Source: a candidate division WWE3 bacterium CG22_combo_CG10-13_8_21_14_all_39_12
GTDB lineage: Bacteria > Patescibacteriota > 4484-211 > GCA-002791395
Length of the DNA stretch: 5,035 nucleotides
NCBI GenBank assembly: GCA_002771355.1
Contig: PCSU01000020.1
Location: forward strand, 1-5,035
Reading direction: 5' to 3'
Shown: one piece after another, positions 1 to 4,266 of the stretch
How the letters are laid out: each line of letters begins with the position of its first letter
Numbering within the stretch: position 1 is the first letter of the stretch
Program-made: the position numbers and the translations under genes
Notes under the pieces: generated by a model
Databases searched by the model: none
Told to the model about the DNA's origin: nothing
Seen by the model: only the letters and a program-made list of their open reading frames with translations

Positions 1-118
1 AATGGTCTTTCTGTCTGGTCAGATCGCAACAATTATTGAAAAGCATCCCACACTTAAGATTCTGGCGCTGGCTTTTTCCACAGACAATCCACGCGAATAT
101 CCATTCACGCTCGGTTAG
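1..118 (+). pseudogene. TerC-family membrane protein, C-terminal region, truncated by an IS30 remnant
   Basis: The frame starting at base 2 reads MVFLSGQIATIIEKHP and continues TLKILALAF up to about base 76. This matches the penultimate part of TerC/YoaE-type integral membrane proteins, where a helix is followed by a 'ERHPTxKxLALSFLLLIG' motif. Known TerC proteins continue with the rest of that last helix, a 'PKGYIYFA' segment and a final helix. Here the match stops at the F of 'LALAF', and 13 unrelated residues follow before TAG at 116-118. Those residues are antisense to an IS30-type transposase start. The gene enters from outside the window, so its 5' part is not seen. TerC proteins are linked to metal export, particularly manganese, and to tellurium resistance; loss of the last helix probably inactivates this copy. 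The family call is firm on a short match; the loss-of-function call is inference. Confidence 0.75.
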
Positions 119-142
119 ACTCAAATGTTTGTATTTCTGCAA
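71..142 (-). pseudogene. IS30-family transposase, N-terminal fragment
   Basis: Translation from TTG at 142-140 gives (M)QKYKHLSLTEREWIFAW then IVCGKS. This fits the N-terminal helix-turn-helix of IS30 transposases, which typically begin 'YxHLTLxEREkI' followed by 'GKSxRxIA'. The SD AAAGGAGGTG lies at 159-150, 7 nt from the TTG, so the start is well supported. After GKSQRQ the frame stays open to base 1, but the expected 'IAxxLGRSxSTISREL' recognition helix is not there; those bases are the reverse complement of terC. The DDE catalytic domain is entirely missing, so no active transposase is made. The apparent SQRQ continuity may come from short homology at the breakpoint. Confidence 0.65.
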
Positions 143-155
143 CGTTTTTCACCTC

Positions 156-180
156 CTTTAGGTCTTAATTCTACCTAAAG
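156..180 (-). promoter_or_regulatory. SD-masking hairpin upstream of IS30 transposase start
   Basis: CTTTAGGT at 156-163 and ACCTAAAG at 173-180 form a perfect 8-bp inverted repeat with a 9-nt loop. On the - strand the 3' arm contains the AAAG that begins the transposase SD (159-150), so folding would partly hide the ribosome binding site. Other IS families (for example IS10, IS50) are known to block translation of read-through transcripts by such hairpins. The same role here is inference. Confidence 0.5.
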
Positions 181-253
181 TGTTGCACCTCGTTTTGGAA
201 CCTACAATACGTCGTAAAATATAACGTATCTCTCGGGGAGATTTCATACTAAC

Positions 254-294
254 AAAGAGGTCTGTGGTAAACGCCACGGACCTCTTTTAGTTTT
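254..294 (+). terminator. Strong intrinsic terminator, possibly bidirectional
   Basis: AAAGAGGTCTGTGG (254-267) pairs with CCACGGACCTCTTT (274-287) over 14 positions with one G-U pair and a 6-nt loop (TAAACG). On the + strand it is followed by a T-rich tail (TTTTAGTTTT, 285-294). It could originally have ended the terC transcript. It also lies 10 nt beyond the stop codon of the - strand gene at 297-554, whose transcripts would form the same hairpin with a weaker tail. Confidence 0.75.
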
Positions 295-296
295 AC

Positions 297-554
297 CTAT
301 TCCCTCCTATTTATATAGGTGAGCAGGTTTTGAACTGCTGTCTCAAAACCATCTTCTGTAAGCCCACCCATTTTGTAAGCGTGCGGCTCAAGGAACAATA
401 CTTCTCCTCTCGTGCAAATCCTATGTGGAACGAATCCAAACATGCTTTCAAAATCTGGGTCAGAAATTCCCTTAACCAACGATACAAAACGTGTGAATGT
501 AATTCTATTTAATGAGATCGGGAACGTACGACCTTCAGAAACAATTGCGGCCAT
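297..554 (-). CDS. Small hypothetical protein (85 aa)
   Basis: I do not recognise this family. The ORF begins MAAIVSEGRTFPISLNRI and ends with TAG at 299-297. The start is strongly supported by the SD AAAGGAGGTG, 4 nt before ATG (552-554). The protein has no obvious signal peptide or long hydrophobic segment, so it is probably cytoplasmic. It mixes a likely beta-rich first half (IVSEGRTFPISL, RITFTRFVSLV) with a C-terminal helical stretch (FETAVQNLLTYINRR). There is one cysteine, in 'HRICTRG', and no metal-binding or catalytic motif stands out. It is divergently arranged with the membrane protein gene at 717 across a 162-nt gap, and no co-transcribed neighbour is visible. The good SD and clean terminator make it more likely a real gene than a chance ORF; function unknown. 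Confidence 0.7.
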   Translation of the reverse strand: MAAIVSEGRTFPISLNRITFTRFVSLVKGISDPDFESMFGFVPHRICTRGEVLFLEPHAYKMGGLTEDGFETAVQNLLTYINRRE

Positions 555-716
555 GCCGCACCTCCTTTCTTGTTTAGTTCATAAGTCACCTCATAATCTT
601 TAATCTTATCTATGTGCAACGAGCAAGCCCATAATATCAAACTATTGGTGTATAATGCTACATGTCAATCTGACGCACCTTGATCAACCCAACCATAAGT
701 ATAAAAGGAGTTCTCC
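555..716. promoter_or_regulatory. Divergent intergenic promoter region
   Basis: This 162-nt gap separates the - strand gene starting at 554 from the + strand gene starting at 717. On the + strand a perfect -10 hexamer TATAAT lies at 651-656, which would place the transcript start near 662-664 and leave a leader of about 53 nt. No good -35 lies 16-18 nt upstream of it. For the + gene the SD AGGAG is at 706-710, 6 nt before ATG. On the - strand a TTGACA (668-663) has no matching -10 at normal spacing, so the promoter of the - gene is not resolved. Confidence 0.45.
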
Positions 717-1178
717 ATGCTTAAAAAGCTTTCACCATTGAAAAGATTTGTAGGCCCACTGGTATTCACATTCATCATGGAATACCTACTGACCATGTTG
801 CTATACTCGACGAACATTCTGGGTACAACTCTTTCGTTCCCATTGGCCCGCATCATTGTACCTCTCGTTGTGACACTCATTAGCATCGGGATCTTTTGTA
901 TCCTGATGGTACCCAGACACTACATTTTCATGCTAATGCAGTCTGGTGATCAGGATACCGAGATAGCCCTCAACTTTTGTGTGACAGCAATTGCAGGCAT
1001 CTCAGTCTACCTACTTTCCCACTACCTCGTGGGAAACGATTGGATAAACCTAGTGCCTCTCTTGAAAGAAGCGCAAGACCCTGAAATCGCGCAATTTTTT
1101 GCATTTCTAGGGATAGCAATTCCGAGTGCCGCTATTTACTGGCTTGGAATTAAGCTTTTCGAGGAAACTGAAGACTAA
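717..1178 (+). CDS. Hypothetical four-helix integral membrane protein (153 aa)
   Basis: I do not recognise a named family. The protein begins MLKKLSPLKRFVGPLVF, with five basic residues before the first membrane segment, suggesting the N-terminus stays in the cytoplasm. Four hydrophobic stretches can be seen, roughly residues 12-32, 46-65, 83-104 and 125-147. The loop at 66-82 carries both basic (RH) and acidic (D78, D80, E82) residues. The loop at 105-124 holds 'NDWINLVPLLKEAQDPE', and the C-terminus is acidic (EETED). There are no repeated charged residues in the helices of the kind expected for a typical transporter, and no enzyme motif is visible. The start is supported by SD AGGAG at 706-710 with 6-nt spacing and a TATAAT at 651-656. 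The gene stands alone and converges on the nuclease gene. Confidence 0.75.
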   Translation: MLKKLSPLKRFVGPLVFTFIMEYLLTMLLYSTNILGTTLSFPLARIIVPLVVTLISIGIFCILMVPRHYIFMLMQSGDQDTEIALNFCVTAIAGISVYLLSHYLVGNDWINLVPLLKEAQDPEIAQFFAFLGIAIPSAAIYWLGIKLFEETED

Positions 1179-1206
1179 CCAACATCAAAAACTGGTCATT
1201 GGTATT

Positions 1207-1236
1207 GGGGTAGGGTCGTGCAAACGATCCTACTCC
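1207..1236. terminator. Convergent hairpin with GNRA (GCAA) loop
   Basis: Bases 1207-1219 pair with 1224-1236 (13 positions, including two G-U pairs when read on the + strand) around a GCAA tetraloop at 1220-1223. It sits between the + gene ending at 1178 and the - gene whose TAA ends at 1237, directly abutting that stop codon. Neither side has a long T tract right after the stem; on the - strand TTTTT comes about 15 nt later. It probably serves as a shared terminator or a 3'-end stabilising structure. Confidence 0.55.
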
Positions 1237-1755
1237 TTACAACTCATTTAATTCGCACCCACCCCATAATCCTAATTGATGCTCCCTGGCGAATTGCTCT
1301 GCTTTAAAAAAACGATCTTGATATTTAACATCAGGGGAAAACGTTGCCACACGAGCAAAACCTTGCCGAATAAGCTGTTCATTAACCATCTCCCCATCGT
1401 TCCACACATAAGCTAGTGTCCGGCCATATCTGTCCGTTTCAGAAACATCAAACTCCAACTCGACATCATGACCCATTACAAGTTCTTCATTTTTTTGTGA
1501 AGCTTCGGGACCAAAGCATTCCACACCTTTTTGTGGATGTTTCGTTTCGGGAGTATCTATTCCAATGTAACGAACGATTTCCCCGTTACTTAACTCAATA
1601 GTATCTCCATCAACAATGCGAGAAACCGTAACAAGAGAAGGGGACTGGTGATCGTCAAATTGGGACAAAACAAAACCGGTATGTTTAGGAAAAAAAACAA
1701 CAATAAGAGAGAGCGCAATTATTGAAAGAAAGTTAAGTATCTTTCTTCTATCCAT
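1237..1755 (-). CDS. Thermonuclease (staphylococcal nuclease-like), membrane-anchored or secreted
   Basis: Staphylococcal nuclease-type enzymes cut DNA and RNA with Ca2+. Residues 9-22 form a hydrophobic segment after MDRRK, giving an N-terminal signal or anchor; no clear signal-peptidase I site follows, so anchoring is likely with the domain outside. The OB-fold domain spans about 42-167. Key residues are conserved: 'VDGDT' at 48-52 (metal ligand Asp), R62 (Arg35 of the S. aureus enzyme), D67-T68 and E70 in 'IDTPET' (Asp40, Thr41, Glu43), and R112 in 'DRYGRTLAYVW' (Arg87). 'KHPQKGVECFGPEA' and 'VNEQLIRQGFARV' also match the family closely. At 172 aa it is a normal single-domain length. No SD precedes ATG (1755-1753). 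A weak TTGATT/TATCTA pair sits just upstream, so a leaderless start is possible. It diverges from the DNA glycosylase gene across 50 nt. Confidence 0.92.
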   Translation of the reverse strand: MDRRKILNFLSIIALSLIVVFFPKHTGFVLSQFDDHQSPSLVTVSRIVDGDTIELSNGEIVRYIGIDTPETKHPQKGVECFGPEASQKNEELVMGHDVELEFDVSETDRYGRTLAYVWNDGEMVNEQLIRQGFARVATFSPDVKYQDRFFKAEQFAREHQLGLWGGCELNEL

Positions 1756-1805
1756 TAGCTAGATAGAACCAGTAACTAACCCTAAATCAACCACTAGTTT
1801 GACCC

Positions 1806-2549
1806 ATGCAGTTGCCAATAAGGTCTTATTGCACGTACAATACCGTCATAAACGCATTCCACAAAAACATTCTCGATAAAATTAAAAGTCTTTCCACAAA
1901 ATATTATGCGGATGGATTCTCATATGTTGGTTCAACAAGACCCTTTTATCACATTAAAACCGCTAACCTACGAGCACTCACAAAAACATTTCTAAAATCA
2001 CATCCCACTTTATCAAACAACCAATTCCGCACACTACTCAACTCCTTGTATCACGGAAAATCTTTTACTGAACGAATTATGCCAGGATATTTTTTACAAT
2101 ATGGCACCACATTTCGTAAGAGTCTTGATCTTAATGATTTAGAATCCTGGTTATCAGAACTTGAGGGTTGGTGTGAGGTCGATACAACCTGCCAATCGGC
2201 ATTTACTGCTGAAGATATGCTTAGTAATTGGAAAGCCTGGAAACCTTTGTTGACACGATTATCACACTCTTCGAACATTGCACAAAGGAGAGCCAGTCTT
2301 GTTTTGCTAAACAAGGCTGTTACCCAATCTGATGATAAACGATTAGCTGATGTAGCGTTTGAAAATATTGAACGATTAGAACTCGAGAAGGATATTCTCA
2401 TTACCAAAACAGTTTCGTGGGTCTTAAGAAGTTTAATTGCAAACCATAGAAGTAGGGTAGTGAAGTATCTTAAAGAACACAAAGACACATTACCCAAAAT
2501 CGCAATCAGAGAAACAAATAAGAAATTAGCAACTGGTAAAAAAAGCTAG
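1806..2549 (+). CDS. AlkD-type DNA alkylation repair protein (3-alkyladenine/7-alkylguanine DNA glycosylase family)
   Basis: AlkD-family enzymes are all-helical HEAT-repeat proteins that excise cationic alkylated purines from DNA in the cytoplasm. The 247-aa length fits. Residues at the spacing of the Bacillus cereus AlkD binding cleft (W109, D113, R148, W187) appear here as W122 and D126 in 'EGWCEVDTTC', R161 in 'IAQRRASLVL' and W205 in 'KTVSWVLRSL'. 'YVGSTRPFYHIKTANLRAL' (40-58) corresponds to the usual 'fxGVRxPxLRxiA' segment, although divergent. The C-terminal 'RVVKYLKEHKDTLPKIAIRETNKKL' is typical of the last repeat. No SD precedes ATG at 1806, and the first ~18 residues lie outside the usual domain start, but no better start codon is present downstream. 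The gene ends in TAG at 2547-2549, inside a hairpin. Family is confident; substrate is inferred. Confidence 0.85.
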   Translation: MQLPIRSYCTYNTVINAFHKNILDKIKSLSTKYYADGFSYVGSTRPFYHIKTANLRALTKTFLKSHPTLSNNQFRTLLNSLYHGKSFTERIMPGYFLQYGTTFRKSLDLNDLESWLSELEGWCEVDTTCQSAFTAEDMLSNWKAWKPLLTRLSHSSNIAQRRASLVLLNKAVTQSDDKRLADVAFENIERLELEKDILITKTVSWVLRSLIANHRSRVVKYLKEHKDTLPKIAIRETNKKLATGKKS

Positions 2550-2577
2550 GAGAGAGACAAAAATCGTCTCCCTCCTA
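2538..2577 (-). terminator. Intrinsic terminator of the phosphoribosyltransferase gene, embedded in the 3' end of the alkD-like gene
   Basis: Bases 2547-2558 pair with 2566-2577 (12 positions, one A-C mismatch as read on the + strand; G-U on the - strand) around a 7-nt loop. On the - strand the stem is followed by TAGC-free spacing of two bases and then seven T residues (complement of A7 at 2538-2544), a good intrinsic terminator for the gene ending at 2624. The T tract is encoded by the last lysine codons of the + strand gene (G-K-K-S-stop), and that gene's own stop lies in the stem. On the + strand the hairpin has only a weak tail. Confidence 0.7.
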
Positions 2578-2623
2578 ATTCAAACTCACCTCCACGTACC
2601 GTTCTTACTAAACCATAAAAAGG

Positions 2624-3220
2624 CTATTCCGGTAGTTTGACACTCAGCTGCTGTTCAAGCCAGGTAATCGGAACAAGTTCGGGATACATTCGGCCAATGT
2701 TCCCACCAACCATTACCGAATGTCCATCCATTCCCAACCCGACAACAAAGACATCGGGGATACTTTCGCCAATGAGTAGAGTAGCACGCCCAAAATCCAC
2801 AGAAGGGTTGAGTGTTCCGCGTTTTTTGACCAACGCAACAACCACAACGTCAACAGCCCCGAGATCATACAGCCGTTTGATTACATATTCAAGCGTTAAC
2901 CCCGTGTCGACAATATCTTCAACGAGCAAAACCCTTCGGTTTTTTACATCAACCGATGGATCTGTGGACGATAGTACCCCTTGTGAGATATTGGATTCAC
3001 CGTAACTGGTAACATCCATGTACCCGCAGTCAAGATTATGATAGCCTCGCCGCGAAAGTTCTCTCCCAAGATCTGCCCAAAACATGGCAGCACCGGTTGC
3101 TACAAAAACCATTGGGATTCGTTCATGTTTTTCAAACTTTGACACAACCTGATTTGCAAGATTGGCTACAATTCTTCGATACCCCTCTTCTGTAACAAGA
3201 ACCTGCTGTGTGTTAGTCAC
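2624..3220 (-). CDS. Hypoxanthine-type purine phosphoribosyltransferase
   Basis: Enzymes of this type join hypoxanthine or guanine to PRPP to make IMP or GMP in purine salvage. I choose GTG at 3220-3218 as start: the SD AAAGGAG (3233-3227) lies exactly 6 nt upstream, giving 198 aa (MTNTQQVLVTEEGYRR). A longer frame from GTG at 3253 adds 11 residues that run across this SD. With the revised numbering, the PRPP-binding loop is 'VLLVEDIVDTGLTL' at 97-110, with the E101-D102 pair and catalytic-position D105. 'TGAAMFWADLGREL' at 42-55 matches the 'GxxxFxADLxR' segment, 'DVTSYGESN' at 69-77 the flexible active-site loop, K132 the base-binding lysine and D165 in 'VGLGMD' the conserved metal/base-site Asp. 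The tail after D165 lacks the usual 'YRxLPxIG' and has 'MVGGNIGRMYPEL' instead, so base preference is uncertain. Confidence 0.85.
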   Translation of the reverse strand: MTNTQQVLVTEEGYRRIVANLANQVVSKFEKHERIPMVFVATGAAMFWADLGRELSRRGYHNLDCGYMDVTSYGESNISQGVLSSTDPSVDVKNRRVLLVEDIVDTGLTLEYVIKRLYDLGAVDVVVVALVKKRGTLNPSVDFGRATLLIGESIPDVFVVGLGMDGHSVMVGGNIGRMYPELVPITWLEQQLSVKLPE

Positions 3221-3270
3221 AATAATCTCCTTTATTGGTAGCTTAATTTTCACAAGGTGCGAACACCAAA

Positions 3271-3300
3271 ACTATACACCGACAAACATACCAACAACAA
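3271..3300 (-). promoter_or_regulatory. Possible promoter for the phosphoribosyltransferase gene
   Basis: On the - strand, TTGTTG (3300-3295) and TATAGT (3276-3271) are separated by 18 bp. The -10 matches five of six consensus bases; the -35 keeps only TTG. Transcription would start near 3264, leaving a leader of about 44 nt with the SD at 3233-3227. Confidence 0.4.
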
Positions 3301-3321
3301 CGATGACGAGGTGTTATACAA

Positions 3322-3349
3322 TTGACTCAACTTGTAATCTCCTTATAGG
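3322..3349 (+). promoter_or_regulatory. Possible promoter for tRNA-Leu
   Basis: TTGACT (3322-3327) and TATAGG (3344-3349) are separated by 16 bp on the + strand. No protein-coding gene follows before the tRNA at 3450, so the tRNA is the likely target, with a precursor leader of about 95 nt containing the AT-rich hairpin at 3403-3429. Only moderate matches to consensus. Confidence 0.35.
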
Positions 3350-3402
3350 AAATTCAAGAAGTGTTTGAAAAGTTCACGTGTGATCAAACTCAAAAGCACA
3401 AT

Positions 3403-3429
3403 TAAGTTTAAATCTTCAATTTAAACTTA
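3403..3429 (+). repeat. AT-rich perfect hairpin in the tRNA 5' leader
   Basis: TAAGTTTAAAT (3403-3413) is the exact reverse complement of ATTTAAACTTA (3419-3429), giving an 11-bp stem with a 5-nt loop (CTTCA). No T tract follows, so it is not a standard terminator. It could be a processing signal in the tRNA precursor or a protein-binding site. Confidence 0.5.
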
Positions 3430-3431
3430 TG

Positions 3432-3447
3432 AATTTGTAAACAAATT
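3432..3447. repeat. Palindrome AATTTGT-AA-ACAAATT immediately before the tRNA
   Basis: Seven-base arms at 3432-3438 and 3441-3447 are exact reverse complements around a central AA, ending 2 nt before the tRNA. The loop is too small for a stable RNA hairpin, so a DNA-binding site is more plausible. It contains one copy of the TTTGYAAAC motif (3434-3442) that recurs downstream of the tRNA. Confidence 0.5.
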
Positions 3448-3449
3448 AA

Positions 3450-3537
3450 GCCGCGGTGCTGAAACTGGTAGACAGGCTAGGTTGAGGGCCTAGTGTTCGT
3501 TTAGAACGTGCGAGTTCGACTCTCGCTCGCGGCACCA
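3450..3537 (+). tRNA. tRNA-Leu (anticodon GAG)
   Basis: A complete class II cloverleaf can be drawn. The acceptor GCCGCGG (3450-3456) pairs with TCGCGGC (3527-3533, one G-U), discriminator A is at 3534 and an encoded CCA at 3535-3537. The D-loop has 'CTGGTAGAC'. The anticodon stem CTAGG/CCTAG is at 3477-3481 and 3489-3493, with loop TTGAGGG and anticodon GAG at 3484-3486. The long variable arm GTTC-GTTTA-GAAC is at 3495-3507, and the T arm GCGAG-TTCGACT-CTCGC at 3510-3526. It reads CUC and CUU leucine codons. The discriminator A and long variable arm are leucine identity features. Confidence 0.97.
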
Positions 3538-3539
3538 TT

Positions 3540-3590
3540 GCAATGCCAAGCATTGCTTAGGAGTATTGCTTTGCAAACTCCAGTCTTCTT
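3540..3590 (+). terminator. Tandem hairpins after the tRNA, probable 3' processing/termination region
   Basis: Two small hairpins follow the CCA. The first is GCAATGC-CAA-GCATTGC (3540-3556), a perfect 7-bp stem. The second has GGAGT (3560-3564) pairing with ACTCC (3577-3581), a bulged A, then TTGC-TTT-GCAA, followed by a T-rich stretch (TCTTCTT, 3584-3590). The second is the better terminator candidate for the tRNA transcript, though its T tract is interrupted. Confidence 0.5.
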
Positions 3591-3656
3591 ATCCGGACCA
3601 CTGAATATTACTTTGTAAACTCAACTTTCCCGTACTCAGTGTAGTTTTGTAAACAG
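3564..3656. repeat. Degenerate direct repeats with TTTGYAAAC core
   Basis: Units are at 3564-3580 (TATTGCTTTGCAAACTC), 3606-3622 (TATTACTTTGTAAACTC) and a diverged one at 3640-3656 that keeps TTTGTAAAC. The first two differ at only 2 of 17 positions. Those two changes (G to A and C to T) are on opposite sides of the TTRC-TTT-GYAA mini-stem and preserve pairing. Starts are 42 and 34 nt apart. A fourth core copy is in the palindrome at 3432-3447. Function unknown. Confidence 0.55.
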
Positions 3657-3686
3657 CTTTTCTTGAATTTGCAGGAACAACTTCCA

Positions 3687-3716
3687 TTGACAGCTAGTAA
3701 AGGAAGCCTCTACTAT
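3687..3716 (+). promoter_or_regulatory. Promoter of the pilin gene (leaderless)
   Basis: A perfect -35 TTGACA (3687-3692) is followed, 18 bp later, by TACTAT (3711-3716, four of six). The ATG begins at 3722, 6 nt after the -10, about where transcription should start. An overlapping TATAAA (3714-3719) is at 21-bp spacing and too close to the ATG. AAAGGAAG at 3699-3706 resembles an SD but is about 15 nt from the ATG and would lie upstream of the transcript start. Confidence 0.6.
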
Positions 3717-3721
3717 AAAGT

Positions 3722-4222
3722 ATGCCCAAACGTAAATCTCATGGATTCACTCTTATTGAACTTCTCGTAGTAATTGTAATTATTGGCCTTTTAGCTGGAA
3801 TTGGAATTGCATCATTTCAAGGATCACTCCAAAATGCACGAACTGCCAAACGACTTTCTGATCTTAAAGAAATCAATGATGCCTTAAAACGCTTTTATAT
3901 TGACCACGGTTTGTATCCTGTCAGTGGCGGAGGTACTGGCCCGTGGGATGGCTTATACACAAATTGGGGGGATAGTACTCCAGATTGGATTCCAGGACTT
4001 GTCCCTGATTACTTAGAATTTTTACCACGTGATCCCCGAAACCACACTGACCCAACGCAACAATACATTTACCGATCCAACGATGGATCAAGCTACAAAC
4101 TACTTTCACATGTACCAGAAGATTGCACAGGAGTTGTTGCAAAACACCCCGAGCTTAATGATCCAGTACGTGTCTGTTGGGCTTATGGATATTCAACCCC
4201 TGACGTTCTAGCAACATATTAG
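3722..4222 (+). CDS. Type IV pilin-like / type II secretion pseudopilin-like protein
   Basis: Pilins of this class are cut and assembled by the inner-membrane prepilin peptidase and assembly platform into surface filaments for attachment, motility or DNA uptake. A short basic leader MPKRKSHG ends at G8, and the mature chain starts FTLIELLVV, with the essential Glu at mature position 5 (E13). The hydrophobic helix runs to about residue 32 and continues as an amphipathic helix 'ARTAKRLSDLKEINDALKRFY' (39-59). The globular part has 'GLYP', 'YLEFLPRDPRN' (97-107) and 'YIYRSNDGSSYKLLS' (115-129), as in GspG-like major pseudopilins. C135 and C152 near the end could form the disulfide loop seen in type IV pilins. 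No other pilus genes are in the window, so major versus minor pilin cannot be decided. The start is fixed by the leader and the promoter; there is no usable SD. Confidence 0.9.
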   Translation: MPKRKSHGFTLIELLVVIVIIGLLAGIGIASFQGSLQNARTAKRLSDLKEINDALKRFYIDHGLYPVSGGGTGPWDGLYTNWGDSTPDWIPGLVPDYLEFLPRDPRNHTDPTQQYIYRSNDGSSYKLLSHVPEDCTGVVAKHPELNDPVRVCWAYGYSTPDVLATY

Positions 4223-4230
4223 CGTTATTC

Positions 4231-4260
4231 TCGACACAAATCTTAAAATTTAGATACAAT
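4231..4260 (+). promoter_or_regulatory. Promoter of the phosphoesterase gene (leaderless), with palindromic spacer
   Basis: TCGACA (4231-4236, five of six) and TACAAT (4255-4260, five of six) are separated by 18 bp, and the ATG starts 6 nt after the -10. This is the same arrangement as the pilin promoter. No SD is present. The spacer contains ATCTTAAAATTTAGAT (4240-4255), a 16-bp palindrome with one mismatched pair, placed where a repressor would block polymerase. Confidence 0.6.
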
Positions 4261-4266
4261 GCTCAC

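Larger units (their letters stand above)
71..213 (-). mobile_element. IS30-family element remnant (5' end of transposase plus terminal region)
   Basis: This segment holds, read on the - strand, a probable terminal repeat region (about 181-210, containing GTTCCAAAACGAGGTGCAAC), a hairpin, an SD and the first ~24 codons of an IS30-type transposase. The rest of the transposase and the other end are absent, because the sequence switches to terC at about 71-80. The outer boundary near 205-213 is a guess: there is no second end to compare, and no target duplication can be seen. The remnant most likely arose by insertion followed by deletion, or by recombination between elements. A misassembled junction is possible. 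Confidence 0.6.

Noticed and set aside
1..70. Continuation of the IS30 transposase frame to the window edge on the - strand
   Set aside because: The frame stays open, but the residues do not match the IS30 helix-turn-helix, and the opposite strand is a clear TerC match, so the openness is accidental.
330..603. Two + strand open frames of about 60 codons
   Set aside because: They lie antisense to the SD-supported - strand gene at 297-554, have no SD of their own and no recognisable motif.
663..668. TTGACA on the - strand as a -35 for the 85-aa gene
   Set aside because: No acceptable -10 lies 16-19 nt downstream on that strand.
2051..2497. 148-codon - strand frame inside the alkD-like gene, and a 122-codon + strand frame inside the phosphoribosyltransferase gene (2637-3005)
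   Set aside because: Both are antisense to genes with clear family motifs; their translations are low in structure and serine/threonine-rich as expected for shadow frames.
3162..3368. + strand open frame of 68 codons
   Set aside because: It overlaps the 5' part of the phosphoribosyltransferase gene in antisense and runs through its promoter region, without an SD or family features.
3361..3405. 14-codon GTG-started frame that could be a leader peptide before the tRNA
   Set aside because: There is no properly spaced SD, no regulatory gene follows and no runs of a single amino acid codon.
3254..3720. CRISPR array or tRNA-associated integration site
   Set aside because: The repeats are short, degenerate, unevenly spaced and AT-rich with no spacers of fixed length; no copy of the tRNA 3' end recurs in the window and no integrase gene is present.
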